DNA of 64,000 bases, from assembly GCA_021464415.1 (NCBI GenBank), contig CM038471.1, positions 76,304,414 through 76,368,413 on the forward strand, in the 5' to 3' direction. Below, piece after piece: positions 32,851 through 44,752 of the stretch; position 1 is the first letter of the stretch; the number at the start of each line of letters is the position of its first letter. The notes under the pieces were generated by a model that did no database searches, was not told the origin of the DNA, and saw only the letters and a list, made by a program, of their open reading frames with translations. A program made the translations under genes and the position numbers. The stretch is from Lonicera japonica. Lineage: Eukaryota; Streptophyta; Magnoliopsida; Dipsacales; Caprifoliaceae.

Positions 32851-32988
32851 AATTCCGAATCATACATCTCTAGGGTCTAATCAGCTGCTAAAGTTGGGGC
32901 TTTACATACGCAAGTGCCACTGTTTTAATTCATGCAGACCCTTAACTTCAGCCGCTAATTAGACTATAAGAACGCATGATTCGGAATT
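32851..32988. repeat. 138-bp foldback hairpin
   Basis: The left arm starts AATTCCGAATCATAC and the right arm ends GATTCGGAATT. The arms pair over about 50 bp at roughly 75% identity, leaving a loop of about 35 nt. It could be a very small MITE or a precursor of small RNAs. Confidence 0.65.
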
Positions 32989-34928
32989 AAGCCAAAAAAA
33001 TATAGTTGTATAGTGATACATATTCTAATTAATAGTTCCAGTGGTGACTAATTTAGATATCGCATTAGATAGTTACACACCTGCAAAGTTAATTAATAAA
33101 AATAGAGAAAATGAAAGTTGAGTAAAAAATGTTATTTTGGCACCTCATCTGTTAGTTTTATTAACGGAATGCGAAGGTGTTAGACTGACACAAACTAATA
33201 GTTTAAGTATCAATTTACTAAAAGTAATAATTTACGTGCCACATCAAAAAGTGTTACTAGTTAAGGTATCAAATTGATTAAATACTCGGATTAAGAGAGT
33301 AATATCAATCATTACATTATTTAGATGGTGAAAACACATAAAATGTACTCATAGTTAAGTATGTTTTGACAAAAATCAAACTATTTTGGCAATAGTAATT
33401 TGATAAGGAAATTATTTTCCAAAACTTATGCTGCTAATACGATTTCTATTTTTACATGTCAACTTTATAATTGAATATAGAGTTAGAGAAATGCAAAATA
33501 TTTTGTGTATTTGCGAATATATAAAATTATCTCTTATTTATATTTACGAAATTTTAACCTTATCCTTATACTTTCCCGTATTATATTTTTTCTGAAACAT
33601 ATATATGTGACTACGTACATCATAATATTATAAATCAGTGTCATTTTAAACTTTCCCTTCTGTCAAGAATGAGACCTACCAAACAAAATTTCTTAATTTG
33701 TTTTAGTAAATATGGTTAGACTCAATTTTACGACAAGAGAGAAAACAATATTTATAACAAAAAACTTGACGAGTCCATAAATGAATTTTCTAATGCAAGA
33801 AATAAAAAAGTGTTCATATGCTGATGTGCCCATTGCTTATTGAGGGGATTTCATGTTTGTAACGCGATGATCAACTCCCCTATACATCAATGATGGAGGC
33901 AAGATTTTAGTTTTATGGTGATTTAATTAACTCTAAATAATTTTTTTAATTATAAAAAATAATAACATGACAAAAAAAATAATATAAAACATTTATTACA
34001 TAAAGAGATGTACAATTACAAAAATCATATGCGAACCTTCATATCTTGAAAACGCTGAAAGAAGTTTTCATTTTTTATAATCGTTAATGTATTTCTCAGT
34101 GTTAAGAGGTTTTGTTTATATATATATATATATAATTACGTTAATGCATTTTCTCCCTAAAAACTCATAAATTTTTGAGGTAATCTTATAAGATATCCTA
34201 AAGAATACATATATTTTATGCAATTGTCTTTAGGTATAAAGCTAGCTTCTTAGTTGAGTTAGACTTCATAAATTCAAATTCAATAATCAACTCCATTTTT
34301 AGTCCGCAATTAAAGATTTTCTTCTTGTTATAACATAACAATAAACGGAAATATTTTACCAATCTAATTGTATAAATAATGAAAAAATATTGCAAACAGA
34401 AAATAATGTTTGCCTCCTATATGTCTTCACAAAATTTAACTTAGAGACAAAAAAATAAGATGAGAAAAGATAAATTGTGCAAGTATAATATGGGTATATA
34501 TGTCATTTTAATCTAAAAGTGGAGAGTAGTTCAAATATTTTTGGTTGCGTAAATTATTTCATTTATAATTGTTTCATCGTAAATTAACAAATTTTAAATC
34601 TTTTCATTTTAACAAAAAAAATTGGTGGTGTGATTTTTTCCACATAAACTTATATGATAGTTATAAGTTATTTAATTTTAACTATGTCTTTCTATTTTTT
34701 ATATAATGTCTTAAAATATCATCTAAATTTATGACCTTATATAATAATTCATTTTTACAATCAAATATTTAAATTAGATAATTCATTAATCAAAAAAATT
34801 TAAGTTGTACATTTTGTAAATCAGAAGACAATCAAATAGGCTCATTATTTGTTAAGTTGTTCTATTGGTCAATGAAAGTAATCATCCAATATGAGGACCT
34901 ATAATATGAGAACCTATGCCACTATGTG

Positions 34929-35576
34929 GCGAAACCACTTATGGGCTGGGGGGCCATTTCCCCTCCCAATGTGCTTTATTAAGTATAATAAATCAATAAT
35001 ATATATATATATATATATATATAATCCTTTTTTTATTATCTACTAACTTGTGGTGAGGAAAGTTTTATTTATTTTATAGTTTATGAAGGATATTTTAGTA
35101 ATTAAATAAAAGAACCAAAAACTTTCAATATGCTTTATTCAATATAATATAATATATATATAGTCTAGTTCACCAACTTTTTTTTTTTAAATACAAATCA
35201 ACAATTTTGAGGGGGTAAATAGACAATTTTTTTAATAAAACGTGAAAATGATATCCATAATTAATATAGATTATATTTGTCAAATTTCATCAAAAAATTT
35301 AACCAGTAAGTAGGTTAATTATAAAATTAATATATATCTACAATTCTGGCTAAGATCTGGTGGAGAAAATTTACCAATTATGGTGATCGTCTCATTAAAT
35401 TTTATTAAAAAATTTATTCATTTACCACCTCAAAATAATTGATTTGTATTTAAGGATTAAAAAATTAATCCTTATATTTATATATATTTGTGTGTAAATA
35501 ACTGTGCACATTAGTACAAGAGTTTGTCAAAAGTTGAGAGGGCCATCCCATGCCCCCAGCCTATATGTGGTTTCGC
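34929..35576. mobile_element. Mutator-like MITE with 9-bp target duplication
   Basis: The ends GCGAAACCAC..GGCTGGGGG and their inverted copy (CCCCCAGCC..GTGGTTTCGC) match at about 24 of 26 positions. The 9-bp duplication CACTATGTG is perfect on both sides (34920-34928, 35577-35585), the length typical of Mutator-like elements. 648 bp, non-coding. Confidence 0.85.
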
Positions 35577-35585
35577 CACTATGTG

Positions 35586-37002
35586 AGTTTTATTTTATTT
35601 TATTTTTATAAGAGGATTAAGGTTTTGTTTGATAAAAATATAGAAAATGATAAAAAGTTGAGATATATGATGAAATGTATTTCATCTTATGATTATTTTT
35701 ATGAGAATATGTCTTCCATCATTTATTATTTTTTGTGAAATTTTTTTCTTACTCAACTACAAAAGAATTTTTTTTTTGTTATCCTCACATTTTTATTTTT
35801 ATTTTTGGTTACTTCCCATATCTATTAATTATATAATAACTAGTTTGTTTGATTATACCACGAAGTCTTCCGTATGATATGCGTCTCTGAATGATAAGGG
35901 GCATTGTCGGTATTTGGCCTCTTGTGTTGATCAATAGAAAAAGGCTAATATTATTTACACCCACAAAATTTATCTTTTGACCCCACTTCATTTTTTTAAA
36001 AATACAGAAAAAAGCAAAAATTACAAGCCAAACAGCCCTTCTCTTCTAACCATAAACAATTCGGTGATTTTGATGTCTTCCAATTATCATCCCCATTTGT
36101 TTTGTTGGCAAGCAAATTTCACTTCATAAAATACGATTGCTCACCGACGCCCTCTTTCAATATCCTCCGGTCAAAACGATTTGCTACTTTGACAGTACGA
36201 TTTTTCAATTTTTGTAAAGGGGACCGCTGTTGTTGCCGGAAAAGACAAGAAATTAATAATAAATTTTGAGGGTATAAAATTAATGGAAGCCATGAATATC
36301 AAAAAGTAGGCTTGGCTTCTAGATCTACGAATCTTAGATCTTAATTACATCAAATCTTTTTCTTCTCCATTGTTTCAACCGTTATGAATTTAGCAATTAA
36401 ATTAATTTTCACATAAGCAACCAACTACTTTTAGTCTTTGAATATAATTGTTGAAATGTCTGGTATGATGCTTCATCGAAGGTTGTGATTATAGGGGTGA
36501 ACATGGTGCAGGTTGTCATGGGTGTATGAATAAGAATGCCTTCAAGTTTTTTTATTCCTTATTTGGCAGTGCAAAAGAAAGTAGGGTGAGAAGAAACAAA
36601 TTTAAAAATTTAGTCGGGTGAATTGAAAGTTTTCTTTAATGGGGTGAAAAGAACATTTTGGTGGGTTTATTTAAGAATTCTCTAGAAAAATGTTCATTTT
36701 AGACCCCAAAATTTAAGAATTCAAAATTGTGTACTTTCTAATTAAATAAACTTAAAATTATGGACCACAAAGTTCAAACAATCTATAAAAAAGGTGGTAT
36801 TATTATCAAAATAATTATCCTTATTGTATAACTGTATATAATTTTTAAAAATAGGATTATACTTTAACCAACAAAAAAACAAAAATTTGCTTTCGTTAAA
36901 CAAAAATAATTTGAAAATTTTCCTTTGTGATGGACATTGCTAGCATCTCCAAGAGACTCTTTACTTTGTGTGTTTTAAAATTATTTAAAATTTTAAAATA
37001 GA
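35586..37002. other. Intergenic AT-rich DNA, no gene seen
   Basis: A stretch at about 35610-35880 weakly resembles family B MITEs (TTTGTTTGATAAAAATATAG at its start). Nothing else is recognisable. Confidence 0.4.
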
Positions 37003-37010
37003 GTAGAGAG

Positions 37011-37598
37011 TAGGGGTGTTAAAGTCAATCCGAAAACCGACCGAACGAACCGAACCGATCAGGACCGATTTTGGTTCGGGTTTGGGGTAAGCTAGTCTAA
37101 AACCGAACTGAACCGAACCGAATTATGTATAAGAAAAAATAAATGTTAATATATACTTTAATGGCACACGTTAATTATACTATAATACAAAAAATATGAC
37201 ATTTTTATAGCTTATTAGTTGCATATTATGATAATCTTAAAAAATGGTCATTATTTATTATTTAATTAACTACATAATGCTAAGATTTTTTTATCACATA
37301 CATGATAGAAAAATAATTCATCATTTTATTTAATGTGTTTCATTCTTATAAATGTACAAATAAAATTGTAATAAATAGAAAATATGGTATTTATATGTTG
37401 CTCCTTGTTTCTAAAAAATAATCACTTTAATTTGAATATAAATCATTATTACATTACTATTAGTATTATATTTTTATGTTAAATTGATTTGTAAAAACCG
37501 AATTTTGGTTCGAGTTTGGGTTTCGAAGATTTTTTTATATTTGGTTTGGGTTTGGGGTGCCTTGCTTTCTACCCCGACCGAAACCGAAAACACCCCTA
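37011..37598. mobile_element. hAT-like MITE with CCGAACC-rich ends
   Basis: The ends TAGGGGTGTT and AACACCCCTA are inverted. The 8-bp target duplication GTAGAGAG is perfect (37003-37010, 37599-37606). The subterminal regions are full of ACCGAACCGA (left) and TTTGGTTTGGGTTTGG (right) motifs. 588 bp. Confidence 0.85.
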
Positions 37599-38261
37599 GT
37601 AGAGAGTGTTGTTAGGCTCTTTAGATTTGGAGAGTCAATTTGGCTCTCTACTTATTATTCTTTTATTAAAATAAAAATTATATATCAACAATTATATGTT
37701 AATGGTTCTATTCTCTTTCCTTCTTGTAGATTTTTTTTTAAAATTACAAAAAAATCTCATGCAGGAAGAAAAAATGCTAGCCTTCTATTTTTTTGAACAT
37801 GGAGTATTCAATAATAAATAAATAAATTAGTAAATAATTTATAGAAAATAAAAAAATGATTATTTTATGGATTTGAGCACTCAGGAAAGAAAAGTCTTTC
37901 ATTTCATTTGTTTGGTAAGCACAAATTTTGGAAACACTTTCTTAATAGAGGGGAAAGTAAGGGGTAAAACCATTCCTCTCAAAACCCATTGTATTGATTT
38001 TCTTTTGTGATTTTCTAGCATTTATTACAAAAAATTTAGACAACAATATCCATACTTAACTACTTTCCATACTTTACCAAACATAAGAAAAGAAACTTCA
38101 TAGGGACTTTAGTTTTCCACCTCCATGAAAAAAATAAGGAAATTAATTTTCCTTCCGTGAATTAAACGAGTCCCGAAAGATGCTCTTAAGAATAAGTAAG
38201 ACTTTTTTGAAAAAGTGTGCAGGGCCCAACTTTGCTTTTGTGTTTGTGTTTAGGGCCCAAG

Positions 38262-38914
38262 TAGGGATGGAAACAGGGTGGTTTAGGGCCGGGTAGGCAT
38301 TACCCATCCTTAGAACCCCGGATCAGAACCAGCCCCAGAACCATTAAAATTGGTTTGGGTAGTGCCCGGAACCGGCGAGTTCGGGTCTGGGTACTCCATG
38401 GGTACCCACCATTTTTTTTTAAGAAATGCCACTTTATTTACATGAAAATTACTATTTTTTAACTTGATTTTGAAAATCATTTACTGTTTCACTAAATAAA
38501 CTATCAAGTTTTCAAACAAAAACCCACTATTCACAAAATAAATTTTCAAACAAATTCATCATTTACCAAATAAACTATGTACCAAGTTCAAAGTATACAA
38601 AATAAACAACCAAAACACAAATATATATATATATATATATATTAAAAATAATTATATATATATATATTAAAAATAAGTCCGAAGTATACAAAATAAACAA
38701 ATTCAAAACACAAATATATATGTACTAAAAATAATTATATATATATATTTTGGGCTGGGTCTTCGGGGATGGGTACTTAAATACCCGAACCAGACCTGCT
38801 TATTTTCTTTCTCTCCCCGCCCCGGACCCGGACCCGAAATAAACTACCCGAAATAGACCCATTCGGGTAAAAACCAGCTGGTACCCGAACTCGCGGTTAT
38901 TTTTGCCATCCCTA
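38262..38914. mobile_element. hAT-like MITE with GGGTACC-rich ends
   Basis: The ends TAGGGATGG and CCATCCCTA are inverted. The 8-bp target duplication GGCCCAAG is perfect (38254-38261, 38915-38922). The subterminal regions contain GGGTACCCA/TGGTACCCG motifs. The core holds two copies of a (TA)n-containing segment. 653 bp. Confidence 0.85.
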
Positions 38915-39758
38915 GGCCCAAGTACATTCGCATAAAACAAATTCTAGGGTTTATACTATGGGTGAGAATTAATACGGCAAAAATAAAATCAACCAAAATC
39001 AGTTCGAAAATTTGTAGTTTTAATCTCACAATTTAAATAATTAAAACTAAAAACACCGGAAATTGAAAATATGTACTTTTTTTTTTCGGTTGATTCCCGC
39101 TTGCACTTTTTGAAAATCGAAAATACCAACTTTTTAAAAACTAAAATACCAATTTTAAAAGTAGAAAATTCCACATATTTCAAATTGATACACTTATTGT
39201 TAGTTTTGCAACCTTTAATATTAAAACCCAATTTTGGCACCACCGATTACAAAGGATCATGCTTTTATGGATCTAGACAACCATCATCTGAATATGTATA
39301 AACTTTATCACAATTTGGCTTTTATATCGAATGATAAAACATTTTAAAGGTTTATGAAAAATTGAATGGAGAAAATCAACATGATAATACAAAATGAAAG
39401 GGTATTTTAGGCATTCGGTTAAATAAATAAAGCACTTTTAAATTAGAGCAGTGCTATTATTATCTGGTATGCTTGCCAATGTGCATTGCACAAGCTCTTT
39501 ATTCATAAGGAACAAAGTATATAATACATTTAGTAAGAATATGCGACAAAATTATCAAGTAAAAAATTATTTTCACTTAAATTATCGTATATAGCTATAT
39601 ATATTTGGAGTACTCTAAAGAGAATCAATTACTTTACTGATAAAATAATTACCCAATAATTTTAGGTTGACATAAATATCTAACATAAAAATTGACATAT
39701 CAAATGTGATCACCATGTATTGATTAAAAAAATTATATCACGGCCTTAAATAATTGAC

Positions 39759-40844
39759 GGGTGGTGATATTGGTACCCCATAAAACTCTTGCTAACACTC
39801 CAACTTTTACACTTTTATCTTAATAACATTTTCATTTTATTCTTACCACTCCCACCACTCCCACTTATTTTTAGGAATAAATCCCATACTTAATTAATTA
39901 ACAATATCATTAAGTACATAGTAACATAAAACAAATAACCCCAAACAATCCATCTCTCACACACCTCCGTCTTGCAAGTATTAATGAAAGAGAGCAGCTG
40001 GAGGTTTATTCGGTTCCTATTTCATTGTTTATATTATTTTCATAACATACACATCAAATATATAAACAAAAAACACAATTTTCAGTTTAAAATACGAAGA
40101 AGGTTTACTCGGTTCCCCGTAACTGAGTTGTGGGCTTGTACACTCGGTTGCTTTCAACCGAGTATGAAATCCCATAAAATGTCAAATTGATATACTCTTG
40201 TGACCTTCATTCGATTGATAGCAGCTGAGTGTTGCGATATCATACTCGGTTGAGAGCAGCTGAGTGTTGCGATATCATACTCGGCTGTGAGTAGCAGAGT
40301 GATTGACAGTAATTACACTCAGTTGTTCTCAACCAAATGAAGGTCCCGAGAGCATATAAGTTTAACATTTTATAAGATTTCATACTCGATTAAAGGTAGC
40401 CGAGTGTACAAGCATGCAACTCCGTTATGGGAAACCGAGTATACATTCTTCGTGCTTTAATTTTTTATTTTTTTTTAATGTTTTTTGTTATTATATTTGT
40501 TGTGTATGTTATGAAAATAATATTAATAATGAAACAAAATAAAAACATTTCTTCTCTTTCGGTAACTCTTTTTTGCTTGTTTTGTTTCCCTTGTTCCAAA
40601 GTTTCTCTTTTTAATTTATACTATTCTTCTTAAACTTAGAGCTTTGGCAATATTAATGGAAGTTTTGTTGGTGTTTTGGTCCAACCAAAATTTGTTGCTA
40701 GATATATAAGAATTAATTACATGATTAATGAGTTAATTAACTTTTGTGTTAAATTAAAACAAGTGGGGTGAAAATAATAATTTATGTTCTTTTTTTTAGT
40801 GGGAATGTTACCAAGTGATTGTGGGGGTGCCAACATCACCACCT
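39759..40844. mobile_element. Compound foldback element, Mutator-like ends
   Basis: The left end GGGTGGTGATATTGGTACCCC and the right end, read on the other strand, AGGTGGTGATGTTGGCACCCC form TIRs of about 45 bp. The flanks ATAATTGAC (39750-39758) and ATAATTCAC (40845-40853) are a 9-bp target duplication with one mismatch. Inside is a second inverted repeat with arms at about 40101-40213 and 40335-40452 (roughly 80% identical). In its loop a 35-bp unit (GCAGCTGAGTGTTGCGATAT and flanks) is repeated. Confidence 0.75.
40213..40320. repeat. 35-bp tandem repeat in the foldback loop
   Basis: Two full copies and one partial copy of a unit containing GCAGCTGAGTGTTGCGATAT and CATACTCGG. It forms the centre of the long inverted repeat. 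Confidence 0.75.
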
Positions 40845-40853
40845 ATAATTCAC

Positions 40854-43151
40854 ACATTAATATATCAATTTTTTATATCATAGTAGAATTATTTCTTCCT
40901 AGTATTTGGCCCCGATCTCTTATTTCCTTAGTTTTTGGTGCTTAAATAATTTTTATTTTATTTTTGTAGATTTGGTGGTTGAACCACTCATTATTTTATC
41001 AGGCACATGCATTTTTTTTAATTGAATTTAAACTAGTGGACTACCACGTGCCATACACGTGACTCTTTTTTCCTTCCTCCTTTCATAAGCAACTTTCAGT
41101 TTTTATATAAATTAAATTTATTGTACTATTTGGAGAAAAACATACTTTTCTGAAAAATTTTGGTAGTTTCCAACTTTTAAATAATTCGGGATAGTTTCAG
41201 AAAATAGCAATGAATTTTGATTATTTTAAAAAAAAATTGATTTGTAGTGCCTTTTATTGAGCTTTTAAGAAAATAAAGATTGATGAAACAAAATAAAAAA
41301 AAATAAAAAATAGGAGCAAAACTGAATTTTACATAGGAATGATATTTTTATAGATTTTATTTGCTGAATAATTATACCTAGTCCATTAATTAATTGTATA
41401 TTTTAAAAATATATAACCCACCAATATATTCGATATAAATAATTAGAAAATGAAGTAAGTTTAGCATTAGTTTTTTATATATAATTGAAAAGAGTTTACT
41501 ACCATCCACTCCCCATATGGATTATTAGGCTGGCTTTTATTGGAGAGTGGAGACGTATATAGACAATGAATGTGGAGTAAGCAGTGTATAAAACATATGC
41601 ATTTCGTAGAAAGAGAATGACTTATTTAACATGGTTGCTGTATATTTGTTAGAATTTGAGAGATCCCATATTTTGATTTTTTTTGTAAGTGATTTCTCGT
41701 AATTTCTATTTTTTCCTATGTGGAATACTTTTTTAGAGTACTTCTATATCTAATTGGCAAGTTTTTTTTATAGGTAAAAAAAGTATACAAAAATTGGTTT
41801 TCATTAATGACATATACTTGATTTCTTTCTCACTTTGCATTTATTCAGGAAGAGAGAGAATTAGTGGATTTTATAATATCCAATGAGAATGTGCCAAGTC
41901 ATATTGGTAATTTATATTACCATTTCTACATGTAGAAATGGTGATGTAAATTTCTTATATGATTCACCTTCCACGTCATATAAAAATGATTATAGAAAAC
42001 CCCATTATAGCATATTTTTTATATTTCTTATTTCTATCATAGAAATTTGTATGGATGGAATTGATCATTAGAAATGGCTTCACATACACACTACATGTGT
42101 ATAATATGATTATTAATTCTTCGCCTTTGGTTATGTGGTAGCTAGATATATGAGGTTTTCTGGGTAAAAGTCTTGTGTTTAAGTTCTTGCATTGAGAATA
42201 CTTTTTTGAAGTTTTTGGCATGAGGAGGGTAATTTTGTCATTTCACATACATACAAAACTCTCTACTCTAGCTTAATTAATAGCATAGATAATTCAAACT
42301 ATTCAATTAAAAATTAACAATTCAGATCATAACTTTAACTGATTTTTATTTCATGAATTTAGAGGAGCCAAATCCATTATGGATGGATCTGGTTCCTTAA
42401 GATTAAAAAAATCTTTTATAGGTAAAATTATGATATCACTAATTTTAAATGGAATAGTTTAAATTTCGAGTTCTTACTAAAAGAAGTGATTCCTCCGGGG
42501 AGGACTTTATTTTTTTTTATATACAAACGATAATCTAGCCTACTCTACAAAGTTGGAGGAAGTGGAGCTTCTACAGTGTGAGAATGTACTTTATTATATC
42601 ATGTAAATATTTGTCTCTAGAAGATTTTGCCTTCCAAATAATATGAATTTTGTATTTGAGTGCTAATTATTTTAATCAGATAAAGAAGAAATATCCACAA
42701 AAAGAAGACAAAAATAATGATCCAATGTCTCCACAAATAATGCTGGCAAGCATATGGCCAAGTATAAGCATATAGATTGCTAATGGAAGGAAAATTACAA
42801 AATTTACTTTTCAAAATGTACTTTGACAGTGAAATAAAGATTCTCTTTTCTTTTATTTTCCTTTCTACTTTCATTTTCAATTCGAGTGAGTCGATGACTA
42901 TTTTCGATTTCCTTTTCCTTAAGAAAAAATTAATGGAATAACATAATCGGAGTTTCTCTAATTAATTTCTCTGTTTAGTTTGGAAAATTTGTTGAGACGG
43001 AAATAATTTGAAAGGAAAGATGGAAATAGTTTCACTTTCTTATTTGTGTTTTTCTCGAATTTAGTAAAGTGATTAGTAAAGTTTGGAAGAAAATGTAACG
43101 TACATGCTAATTAAGGTATTGTATATATATTTTACTAGAAATTAGGTAGAA
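40854..43151. other. Intergenic AT-rich DNA, no gene seen
   Basis: Only short, low-complexity open frames are present. No repeat with readable ends was found. Confidence 0.4.
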
Positions 43152-43812
43152 GGGCTTATTATATATTGATTTTTACCAAAAATTCAATGAATAATATTTT
43201 TTTGAATAAAGGGCCTATTTTTAATTGGTAATTTGAATAAAGGGCCTATTTTTAATTGGTAATTAGTGTAAGAGGCCTATTTTGTTTTATATTTTAAATG
43301 AATGTATTTGAATAAATTTAAATATCATTTAATTAATAAAAACATGTTATATATTACCTAAATTACCCCTTTTTATGAAATTTTCACAAAAAATATGGAC
43401 TGCAAAGTTCATATTGCAATAAAATATGAACTGCAAAGTTCATATTGCAGTGAAATATGTACTGCAATATGAACTTTGCACTAAAAATATGGACTGCAAA
43501 GTTCACATTGCAGTAAAATATGGACTGCAATATGAACTTTGCACTAAAAATATCGACTGCAAAGTTCACATTGCAGTGAAATATGGACTGCAAAGTTCAT
43601 ATTGCAGTGAAATATAGATTGCAAAGTTCATATTGCAGTCCATATTTTAATGCATATTGATATTTTTTTAGTTTATTTTAAGGGTTGGGATGTCATTTTA
43701 TAATGAAAAAAAAAGACACGTGTCATATTATCAATAAAATAAAAAATAGGCCCTTTATTTAAAAAAAAATTATTCCTTGGCCTTAGTGTGAAAATCTTTC
43801 TCTAATAAGCCC
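43152..43812. mobile_element. Non-autonomous TIR element carrying a minisatellite
   Basis: The ends GGGCTTATTA and TAATAAGCCC are inverted. Further in, AATAAAGGGCCTATTTTT (left, present twice in tandem at about 43203-43261) is complementary to AAAAATAGGCCCTTTATTT (right, ~43741-43760). No target duplication was found. The core is the tandem array 43397-43649. Confidence 0.6.
43397..43649. repeat. Eight-unit 31-32-bp array with inverted cores
   Basis: Units start at 43397, 43428, 43459, 43491, 43522, 43554, 43585 and 43616. Six carry the core TGCAAAGTTC(A/G)(T/C)ATTGCA. Units 3 and 5 carry its reverse complement, TGCAATATGAACTTTGCA, while the spacer (GT/AAAATAT type) stays in the same orientation. 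The order is F F (R F)(R F) F F. Confidence 0.9.
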
Positions 43813-44137
43813 TTTTTTTTAATTGCCCCTATATTTTACTAGTTTTGTTGCGGATTTTTACTTGTAGGTTATAATTATATAATATTAAAATTCTCGCGCT
43901 ATGAATTTTTTTTTTTAAAAATCTTAAATTTAGGTTGTTTTGTACATAGCATATGAGATGCACACGTATAAGTAACAAAAATTAAATTACAAGAAAACAT
44001 GTTATTTGTAAGTTTACAACAGCAGCTAGAGGAAAAATCGTTACTAAGTTCAATATATATAAAATATATAGACCGTTATTTGAGATGGTTTTTGGGTTTT
44101 TTGTCGCAATTCCCCAGGGGACAACGCACATGCATAA

Positions 44138-44744
44138 GGGGAGCGGCTCCTCTAGAGTGGGGCTTCCCACTCTAGAGGTAGTCAGATTTTATTTAACGCT
44201 CCAGATTTTATCTTAAAAAATTACTTGTTTTAAAACTTAAATACTGTGTCGTTTAATTTTATTAGGGGTTTAACGCCGTTTGAAAAATAAAATCAACGCT
44301 CTTGGGTAGACAAGTTGGCAGAAGGGAAAATCTTGGGTACACCCGACACGATCAAAAGAATTATCTAAGGAATAGAATTAATTTGTGATTTACTAATTTT
44401 TTTTTAATGAGAGATATCGGTATATATTGTTTGATGCAACAAATCCATCAATTTTTAGTTTGATGGAGAAGCTGATTCCTCAATCAAGAACACTAGCATT
44501 GAATTTTTGGTTATCAAAATTTTCCCTCACTCTTCATTGAGATTTAACTTATGCAATTTTGAAGAAATGAAAAATAGAGAATGGTATTACATTAACTCAA
44601 CAAAAATAAATAATGGTATTGAAAAATAAAGCTGCTACATATACGCGCACTAAACAAAAATATTAATTAGGAAGAAAAGCCCCACTCAATTAATGCCACT
44701 TTACCTCTAGAGTGGGAAGCCCCACTCTAGAGGAGCCGCTCCCC
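44138..44744. mobile_element. MITE with 43-bp identical, self-palindromic TIRs
   Basis: The terminal inverted repeats (44138-44180 and 44702-44744) are identical over 43 bp, start GGGGAGCGGCTCC, and are flanked by the 8-bp duplication ATGCATAA (44130-44137, 44745-44752). Each TIR contains its own perfect 12-bp palindrome (CTCTAGAGTGGG, GCTT loop, CCCACTCTAGAG). Non-coding, 607 bp. Perfect TIRs imply recent insertion. hAT-like from the 8-bp site, although a 9-bp reading is possible. Confidence 0.88.
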
Positions 44745-44752
44745 ATGCATAA

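Larger units (their letters stand above)
31150..34919. other. Intergenic DNA with small repeats, no gene seen
   Basis: AT-rich. Holds a decayed MITE at about 32299-32684, a 138-bp foldback at 32851-32988, and a weakly tRNA-like stretch near 31985-32025 (CAGTGGTTAAGA followed by GGATTGATCCC) that could be a SINE head. No protein-like frame was recognised. Confidence 0.45.

Noticed and set aside
40213..40320. CRISPR-like repeat pattern
   Set aside because: The direct repeats are adjacent with no unique spacers and lie inside a plant transposon; this is nuclear plant DNA.
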